The position numbers were made by a program, and so were the translations under genes. Of a stretch of 10,086 bases of DNA, positions 6,044 through 10,086 are shown piece by piece (the first letter of the stretch is position 1; each line of letters opens with the position of its first letter). The notes beneath the pieces are model-generated. The model was not told the origin of the DNA. It was given only the letters and a program-made list of their open reading frames with translations, and ran no database searches. This DNA comes from Actinomycetes bacterium (GTDB taxonomy: Bacteria > Actinomycetota > Actinomycetes > Actinomycetales > Demequinaceae), in the NCBI GenBank assembly GCA_023432235.1, contig JAEYUX010000011.1:1-10086 (forward strand). Direction: 5' to 3'.

Positions 6044-6868
6044 ATGGAATCGACCATCCGTGCCGTCGTCACTGACGTTGAGCGAGTGTCACCCGGATTC
6101 GTCCGGGTGGCACTCGCCACGGCGCCAGGCGAATGGACCACGTCAGGTGACCCGGACGAGTTCGTTCACGTTGAACTGGGTGCCGAAGAAGCCGACGTGG
6201 CACACGGCCACACCGCGCGCCACTACACGATCTCGCGCGTGCGACCCGATGGCATCGAGATGGAGATTGCGACACACGGCCACGGGCCAGGTGCCGCATG
6301 GGGCGAATCCGTCCTCCCGGGTGATGAGGTATTGATCTCAGAGCCCAAGGGTTACTACCGCGCACCGGATGCAAGCGTGACCCGACTTCTCGTCGGTGAC
6401 GCGACGGCGATCCCCGCCATCGCGCGCATTCTTGAGGAAGCTCGCCCTGAGGAGCGCTTCCGGGTTGTCATCGAGGTTGCCACGATGGCCGACTCTCGTA
6501 CTCTCACGAGCCTCGCGGATGTTGACCTCGAATGGCGCATCGGTGGCAACGGCATTGGCCCCACCGTCCTCATGGATGCGGTGAAGCGCCTCCTTGATTC
6601 TGCCGAATCGCAGCCCTACCTCTGGGTGGCGTGCGAATCGGCACTGTCACGTCGCATCCGCACGTACGTGCGTGGTGAGCGCGGCCTGCCGACGTCCGCG
6701 TTGCGCATTGTGGGTTATTGGCATGCGGAACACGATCGCATCATGTCGGTGTGGAACGCGCTTTCCGACGATCAGCGTGACCGCTATATGGCGGTATGGC
6801 GAGACGATCGCAGCGATGAGGAAAACTGGATTGAAGCCGAGCCGCTCTTGAGGGCACTCGGTTTCTAG
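6044..6868 (+). CDS. Siderophore-interacting protein (ViuB/YqjH-like NAD(P)H-flavin ferric-siderophore reductase)
   Basis: This 274-residue cytosolic flavoenzyme likely reduces imported ferric siderophore so that iron is released. The N-terminal FAD-binding barrel contains RHYTIS (59-64), the counterpart of the usual R-x-Y-T-x-R, then GPGAAWGESVLPGDEV (81-96) and GPKGYY-like EPKGYY. The C-terminal domain has the family hallmark GDATAIPAIARIL (118-130), where GDET is the usual form, then LWVACESALSRRIRTYV (193-209) and GYWHAEHD (224-231). Most members end soon after that GYW motif. Here about 43 residues follow, rich in Trp and charged residues. It starts 2 bp after the binding-protein stop with no good Shine-Dalgarno, so it is probably translationally coupled and in the same operon. 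Confidence 0.92.
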   Translation: MESTIRAVVTDVERVSPGFVRVALATAPGEWTTSGDPDEFVHVELGAEEADVAHGHTARHYTISRVRPDGIEMEIATHGHGPGAAWGESVLPGDEVLISEPKGYYRAPDASVTRLLVGDATAIPAIARILEEARPEERFRVVIEVATMADSRTLTSLADVDLEWRIGGNGIGPTVLMDAVKRLLDSAESQPYLWVACESALSRRIRTYVRGERGLPTSALRIVGYWHAEHDRIMSVWNALSDDQRDRYMAVWRDDRSDEENWIEAEPLLRALGF

Positions 6869-6877
6869 AGAGCGTGC

Positions 6878-7846
6878 TTAGGCAGCACCTTGCTCGTCGG
6901 TGATGCCCGCATTTTCTCGCACCTCGTCCGGCACATCCTCCGCGTAGCCGAGGTCCGCTAATGCCGTCCATCCGGCTGCGCAATGCGCCGGTTCCGTGAG
7001 GCTCGCGAGCGTAACCGCATAACCGACGGCCTCGGCTTCCACTCGCCTCGCCGTGTGTTCTGACAAGCTCGATCGGCCCGCTGCCGCACCCCCAGCGTCG
7101 GCATAGCCCCGCACCACGTCGCGAAAGCGTCGGCGTCCCACGAGCGTGAGGACTTGACCAAGGTCCGTCGCGGGATCGCCGGCCGCGGCATCGCCCCAGT
7201 CAATGATTCCTGCAAAGCCGCCGTCGCGGGTCAGGACATTGCCGCCGTGGAGGTCGAGGTGCGCCCACGTGAACTTTTCGCACCGCAAACGCGAGCCTTC
7301 CGTGTAGATGCGGCGGGCGTAGTCGCCATCGATATGGCTCGGGTGAGTTCCCTCAAGCGCGGCCAAGCGCATGTCGAGACGCTCGGCACGCTGCGCCAAC
7401 GAGATGGAGCGAAACGGGTTGATGGGCGTGTGGAGCTCGGTCGGCTGGTGAATCTCGGCAAGAGCGCGTCCGAGATGCCGAGCTCCCAGTGCATGAAGCG
7501 GTGCCTCATATATAGGCGTGCCCTCAATCCACGGCACCACGGACCAGGCCCACGGGAAACCCTCGCCCGGGGCGCCGCGCACCCACGGAATCGGCGCCGC
7601 GAAGGTCCAGTTCTCACTGATCCGGGGAAGCCAGTCGAGCTCTTGTGCAAGGTTCGTCGCGCCCAGCGCGCGCCGTGGCAACCGCACCGCCCACCTGTCA
7701 CCAAGGCGGAATGTCACGTTGTCCCAGCCTTCGAACCGTTCACCGATCGGCAGGTCTGCGAGGTCAGGCTGTTGAGCGTGCAAGAGCGCGCGAACAAGCG
7801 CCTCATCGATCTCGACCTCAGCCGGAGGTGTGGCGTCATTGCTCAC
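6878..7846 (-). CDS. Aminoglycoside-phosphotransferase-family kinase
   Basis: The protein has about 322 residues and the APH/choline-kinase fold, which transfers phosphate from ATP to a hydroxyl on a small molecule. The catalytic loop is HLDLHGGN with Asp198 as the likely base, where the family commonly has HGDLHPGN. The metal-binding motif is GIIDWGDAAAGDPATDLG with Asp216. The N-lobe strands FRLGDRWAVRLPRR carry the conserved R-L-P-R, and VPWIEG marks the hinge. I chose GTG at 7846 because TACGCT ends 6 nt before it; GTG at 7852 would add two residues. It is convergent with the siderophore-interacting protein (9-bp gap) and divergent from the methyltransferase. Relatives act on aminoglycosides, macrolides, or metabolites such as homoserine or sugars. 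The substrate here is unknown, and a resistance role is not shown. Confidence 0.88.
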   Translation of the reverse strand: MSNDATPPAEVEIDEALVRALLHAQQPDLADLPIGERFEGWDNVTFRLGDRWAVRLPRRALGATNLAQELDWLPRISENWTFAAPIPWVRGAPGEGFPWAWSVVPWIEGTPIYEAPLHALGARHLGRALAEIHQPTELHTPINPFRSISLAQRAERLDMRLAALEGTHPSHIDGDYARRIYTEGSRLRCEKFTWAHLDLHGGNVLTRDGGFAGIIDWGDAAAGDPATDLGQVLTLVGRRRFRDVVRGYADAGGAAAGRSSLSEHTARRVEAEAVGYAVTLASLTEPAHCAAGWTALADLGYAEDVPDEVRENAGITDEQGAA

Positions 7847-7852
7847 GCTCAC

Positions 7853-7858
7853 AGCGTA
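7853..7858 (-). promoter_or_regulatory. -10 hexamer for a leaderless kinase mRNA
   Basis: On the minus strand TACGCT fits TANNNT and ends 6 nt before the GTG at 7846. No Shine-Dalgarno sequence and no clear -35 are seen. If transcription starts at 7846, the upstream in-frame GTG at 7852 cannot be used. Confidence 0.42.
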
Positions 7859-7897
7859 CGGGTGATCGATTCGTCACGCACGGGCGAATTCTCCGGG

Positions 7898-7903
7898 CAC
7901 ACT
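7898..7903 (+). promoter_or_regulatory. Possible -10 hexamer for a leaderless methyltransferase mRNA
   Basis: CACACT ends 7 nt before the ATG at 7911. The intervening TGGGGGC contains a G-run too close to the ATG to act as a normal Shine-Dalgarno. The 64-bp gap would hold two back-to-back leaderless promoters. Confidence 0.33.
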
Positions 7904-7910
7904 TGGGGGC

Positions 7911-8519
7911 ATGGACGCGGATATTCCTGACCACAAGCGCTTCAATCACACCATCCGGTATCAGTCGATGTTGCTCGCTGAGCTGCCCGAGGGTGCGAAG
8001 ACAGCAATCGATGCCGGGTGCGGGGAAGGGCTCGCGGCACGGACGCTCGCGCGCGCGGGCCTCGCCGTCACGGGCATCGATGCGGATGAGCCAAGTATTG
8101 AGCGTGCTCGTGCCCAGTGGTCAGACAACATCACCTATGTGGTGGGCGACATCTTCGACACCGACTTGGCGCCGGCGGACGTGGTCTACTCCGGTGCGTT
8201 GCTTCACCACATGGATATCCGTGAAGGCTTGGAGCGCTTGAAGTCGTGGGTGGCTCCCGGTGGCCGTCTGTACGTGGTGGGCGCTGCGCGCGCCACGTGG
8301 CGAGACCTCCCGCGGGAGTTCGCCGGTTCCATTGCGGACAAGGCGTTTGTGCTCGTCAAGGGGCGTTGGGAGCACGGCTGCCCCACGGTGTGGCCGCCGC
8401 CCCACACGTTCACCGAGGTGAAGCGTGCCGTCAATGACATTCTTCCTGGTGCGCTCTACAAGGACCGTGTGTTGTGGCGCTACACCATTGAATGGAATCG
8501 GCCTCACGACGAGGCGTGA
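7911..8519 (+). CDS. Class I SAM-dependent methyltransferase
   Basis: This 202-residue cytosolic protein is a Rossmann-fold methyltransferase. Motif I, which binds SAM, is IDAGCGEG (33-40). The acidic residue closing strand 2 is in GIDAD (55-59). The post-II motif is VVGDIFD (77-83), the strand 4 motif is VVYSGALLHHM (91-101), and PGGRLYVVG (116-124) is motif III. The C-terminal 70 residues, with WPPPHTFTEV (161-170), form a small substrate-side region. The layout is that of UbiE/Methyltransf_11-type enzymes with unassigned small-molecule substrates. It is divergent from the kinase with 64 bp between start codons and ends 3 bp before the convergent lyase. No terminator is seen there. I cannot name the substrate. 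Confidence 0.88.
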   Translation: MDADIPDHKRFNHTIRYQSMLLAELPEGAKTAIDAGCGEGLAARTLARAGLAVTGIDADEPSIERARAQWSDNITYVVGDIFDTDLAPADVVYSGALLHHMDIREGLERLKSWVAPGGRLYVVGAARATWRDLPREFAGSIADKAFVLVKGRWEHGCPTVWPPPHTFTEVKRAVNDILPGALYKDRVLWRYTIEWNRPHDEA

Positions 8520-8522
8520 ACG

Positions 8523-9674
8523 TTAGCGGAGCGCGGCCGCCATGCGGCGCACAGCCTCGGTGAGGATCTCGGGGTGCGTGGCGATGTTGATGCGGACGTG
8601 CCCCTCACCCCCGGTGCCGAAGGTGGGGCCGGGGTTGAACGCAACCCGTCCGCGTTCCATGAACACCGACGCGGGTTCGGCATCGAGGCCGAGTTCGCGG
8701 CAGTCCACCCATGCGAGGTAGGTCGACTCAAGCGGCGTGAGCCGCGCGCCGGGTACATGCTCGGCGAGAAGGTCGGCAAGAAGATCCCGATTCTCGGCGA
8801 GGTCGACGAGCAGAGCGTCGAGCCACGGCCCGCCTTCTCGATACGCAGCCGTCTGCGCAATCGCACCAAAGTGCGTCGGGCCATGGTGAGCGCCGTTGAC
8901 AAAGACTCGACGGGCGTCGGCCGCATCCTCCCCAAACACGAGAAGAGCGGCAGGAATGGCGGCAAGGTTCCATGCCTTTGACGCGGCGTGAAGCGCCATG
9001 GCCGTCTGGTCCACCGTGAGGTAGGGAGTGAAGGTTCCGGGTGCGTAGACCAGCGGAGCGTGGATCTCATCTGAGACCACTGTCGCTCCGTGTGACCGGA
9101 CAACGGTGGCGAGGGCACTCAGCTCCTCGCGCGTGTGCAGGGTGCCGCCAGGGTTATGCGGATTGCACAGAAGGAGAGCGACACCTGGTGCGCCGTCCCG
9201 ACGGGCGCCACCCAGCGCGGAGTCAATCGCCGCAAAGTCCAGTCGCATGTCGGCAGTCAATGGTGCCTCGATGACAGTGAGCCCAGCCTCACGCACGTAC
9301 GAGTAAAACGGCGGGTACACGGGAGAGGTGACCACCACGGTGCCACCCTGCCCAGCGGCAAGGAGGAGCGCCTCGGTGTAGCCCTGGATGACGGCGGAGA
9401 CAGGGCGCACGTTGTCGGTGACGAGGCCCGACCAGTCCCAGCGGCTCCGCGCAAAGTCGACAAAGGCCTCGGGGTATGCGGTGCCCACTGGGTAGCCAGT
9501 GTCGCCAATGCGCACTGCGTGCTCGAGTGCTTCGCGAATGGGCTCAGCGAGCATCACGTCCATCTCCGCAACCCACAGCGGGAGGACGTCGGGGTCGTAA
9601 CGCCGCCACTTAGAAGACGTGCGTTCGCGGAGGGTATCGAGTGAAAGGTGGCGCAGGGGACGCTCAGTGGCCAT
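8523..9674 (-). CDS. MalY/PatB-family PLP-dependent cystathionine beta-lyase (aminotransferase fold I)
   Basis: This 383-residue protein has the fold I PLP-enzyme pattern of MalY/PatB C-S lyases, which cleave cystathionine or other cysteine S-conjugates to a thiol, pyruvate and ammonia. WVAEMD (34-39) is diagnostic of the branch. YPVG (61-64), SPVYPPF (117-123), NPHNPGG (171-177) and SDEIHAPLVY (201-210, with Asp202 pairing to the pyridine nitrogen) follow. The Schiff-base lysine is Lys233 in ASKAWNLAAI, and the carboxylate-binding Arg361 is in GHVRINIAT. NPGPTFG (347-353) is also typical. Length matches the family. The ATG at 9672-9674 lacks a Shine-Dalgarno sequence; CAGACT lies 6 nt upstream. 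It could serve methionine/cysteine metabolism; other transaminase activity is possible. A small ORF ends 29 bp upstream on the same strand. Confidence 0.92.
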   Translation of the reverse strand: MATERPLRHLSLDTLRERTSSKWRRYDPDVLPLWVAEMDVMLAEPIREALEHAVRIGDTGYPVGTAYPEAFVDFARSRWDWSGLVTDNVRPVSAVIQGYTEALLLAAGQGGTVVVTSPVYPPFYSYVREAGLTVIEAPLTADMRLDFAAIDSALGGARRDGAPGVALLLCNPHNPGGTLHTREELSALATVVRSHGATVVSDEIHAPLVYAPGTFTPYLTVDQTAMALHAASKAWNLAAIPAALLVFGEDAADARRVFVNGAHHGPTHFGAIAQTAAYREGGPWLDALLVDLAENRDLLADLLAEHVPGARLTPLESTYLAWVDCRELGLDAEPASVFMERGRVAFNPGPTFGTGGEGHVRINIATHPEILTEAVRRMAAALR

Positions 9675-9680
9675 GAAGCA

Positions 9681-9686
9681 AGTCTG
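9681..9686 (-). promoter_or_regulatory. Possible -10 hexamer for a leaderless lyase mRNA
   Basis: On the minus strand CAGACT ends 6 nt before the ATG at 9674, with no Shine-Dalgarno in between. A weak TGGACT 19 nt further upstream, inside the small ORF, is the only -35 candidate. Confidence 0.3.
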
Positions 9687-9703
9687 TCACGGCCGCCGAC
9701 GCC

Positions 9704-9850
9704 TCAGTCCACGGACGTGGGTGCCTGTTCCGTGTCGTCGGAAAAGGCGTAGTCACGCCACGACGCGTACGTGGAGGGGGCGTCCACGCGGTCCGACTTG
9801 CGGATCAGTGGAATGTCGTGGCTCGTGGGGGCAGGTTCGCGTTCTGACAT
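9704..9850 (-). CDS. Small hypothetical protein, 48 residues
   Basis: I do not recognise this protein. It begins MSEREPAPTSHDIPLIRKSD and ends TEQAPTSVD. It has no membrane segment and no cysteine, is acidic toward the C-terminus, and has an aromatic patch STYASWRDYAF at about residues 29-39. The coding case rests on codon use: roughly four of five third positions are G or C, in the pattern of the neighbouring genes, and the amino-acid mix is balanced. The overlapping plus-strand frame is a low-complexity Arg-rich shadow. The ATG at 9848-9850 is chosen because an in-frame GTG at 9934 would add an Arg/Pro-rich stretch of poor composition. GAGAGGA lies 15 nt upstream, which is far for a Shine-Dalgarno. 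It ends 29 bp before the lyase start on the same strand, so the two may be co-transcribed. Confidence 0.6.
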   Translation of the reverse strand: MSEREPAPTSHDIPLIRKSDRVDAPSTYASWRDYAFSDDTEQAPTSVD

Positions 9851-9941
9851 CGTGGGGTGCCGGGGTCCTCTCGTCCGCTCCCGAGTTGCGGGTAGCGACG
9901 CGCGATGCCGTGTTCCCTGGTGGGGCGGCCTCACTGGCGAT

Positions 9942-9960
9942 TTGTTGGGTGTTGCAACAA
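9942..9960. repeat. Nested inverted repeats (TTGTTG/CAACAA and TGTTGCAACA)
   Basis: TTGTTG (9942-9947) and CAACAA (9955-9960) are inverted with 7 nt between them. The last bases of that spacer also form the perfect 10-bp palindrome TGTTGCAACA (9950-9959). The site could be an operator or cruciform-prone sequence. No function can be assigned. Confidence 0.3.
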
Positions 9961-9971
9961 TCCTAGGAAGA

Positions 9972-9987
9972 GGCGCGGCGCCGCGCC
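9972..9987. repeat. Perfect 16-bp GC palindrome
   Basis: GGCGCGGC (9972-9979) is immediately followed by its reverse complement GCCGCGCC (9980-9987). As RNA it would form a six-pair GC stem with a four-base loop. No U-run follows on either strand, so it does not meet the usual intrinsic terminator criteria. Confidence 0.4.
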
Positions 9988-9999
9988 AGAGATTCGCAA

Positions 10000-10015
10000 T
10001 GTGATCTATGTCACA
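10000..10015. promoter_or_regulatory. CRP-family (GlxR/Cmr-type) operator
   Basis: TGTGA, a 6-nt centre TCTATG, and TCACA form a perfect palindrome that matches TGTGA-NNTANN-TCACA, the known consensus of the actinobacterial cAMP-responsive regulators GlxR and Cmr/Crp. The region from 9935 to the window end holds no confident gene. The site most likely serves a plus-strand gene starting beyond the window; the minus-strand small ORF, 150 bp away, is less likely. Direction of regulation is unknown. Confidence 0.65.
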
Positions 10016-10086
10016 CTTGGCCGGCGTTTCGCCCGTGAAGTCGCGACGGCGAGGCGCGTCAGTGCTGCTCAGGACTTGCGAGAGCG

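Noticed and set aside
6874..6888. Stem GTGCT/AGCAC between the convergent reductase and kinase genes as a bidirectional terminator
   Set aside because: The stem is only five base pairs, lies partly inside the kinase coding end and has no U-run on either strand.
9619..9966. Plus-strand Arg-rich ORF of 115 codons overlapping the small ORF
   Set aside because: Its composition is a low-complexity Arg/Ser/Gly antisense shadow, and the minus-strand frame has the coding codon bias.
10035..10086. GTG-started reading frame open to the window end, 20 bp after the CRP site, as a partial gene
   Set aside because: Only 17 codons are visible, rich in Arg with no recognisable motif and no Shine-Dalgarno. 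The sequence is too short to support a call.

Overview
The window is chromosomal DNA from a high-GC Gram-positive bacterium, most likely an actinobacterium. The evidence is GC-rich third codon positions, Actinobacteria-type leaderless starts, a GlxR/Cmr-type CRP palindrome and a DtxR/IdeR-like iron box. I cannot fix the genus from sequence alone. There are no rRNA or tRNA genes, insertion sequences, CRISPR arrays or prophage genes.

Layout. (1) Positions 11-1028, minus strand: a PAT/MddA-like GNAT acetyltransferase, with a VOC-fold protein 37 bp upstream of it. (2) 1180-1677, plus strand: a second, unrelated GNAT acetyltransferase, divergent from the VOC gene. (3) 1693-6868, plus strand: a complete ferric-siderophore import locus. 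It has two FecCD-type permeases (4-bp overlap), then a 153-bp regulatory gap, then an ATPase, a lipoprotein binding protein (4-bp overlap) and a siderophore-interacting flavin reductase (2-bp gap). (4) 6878-7846, minus strand: an aminoglycoside-phosphotransferase-fold kinase, divergent from (5) a class I SAM methyltransferase at 7911-8519. (5) is convergent with (6) a MalY/PatB-type PLP C-S lyase at 8523-9674, minus strand. (7) A 48-codon minus-strand ORF with a convincing coding signature at 9704-9850. (8) A gene-poor right end with a perfect 16-bp GC palindrome and a perfect CRP/GlxR-type palindrome.

How the locus works. The lipoprotein captures ferric siderophore outside the membrane. The two permeases form the channel and the ATPase drives import. 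The cytosolic flavoenzyme then reduces the ferric complex and releases iron. The genes are split into two transcription units, and a near-identical 28-bp dyad (10-bp arms, 8-bp spacer) precedes each unit. The second unit also carries an iron-box-like sequence over its predicted -10 and transcription start. This suggests both halves answer to one unidentified dimeric regulator, with iron control added on the ATPase unit. No regulator gene is present in the window.

A second theme is translation starts. Six of the seven genes outside the transport locus lack a Shine-Dalgarno sequence and instead have a YANN(A/C)T hexamer ending 6-7 nt before the start codon. That is the geometry of leaderless mRNAs. 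I see no clearly novel multi-gene system. The shared dyad, the C-terminally extended siderophore reductase and the small ORF are the parts most worth following up.
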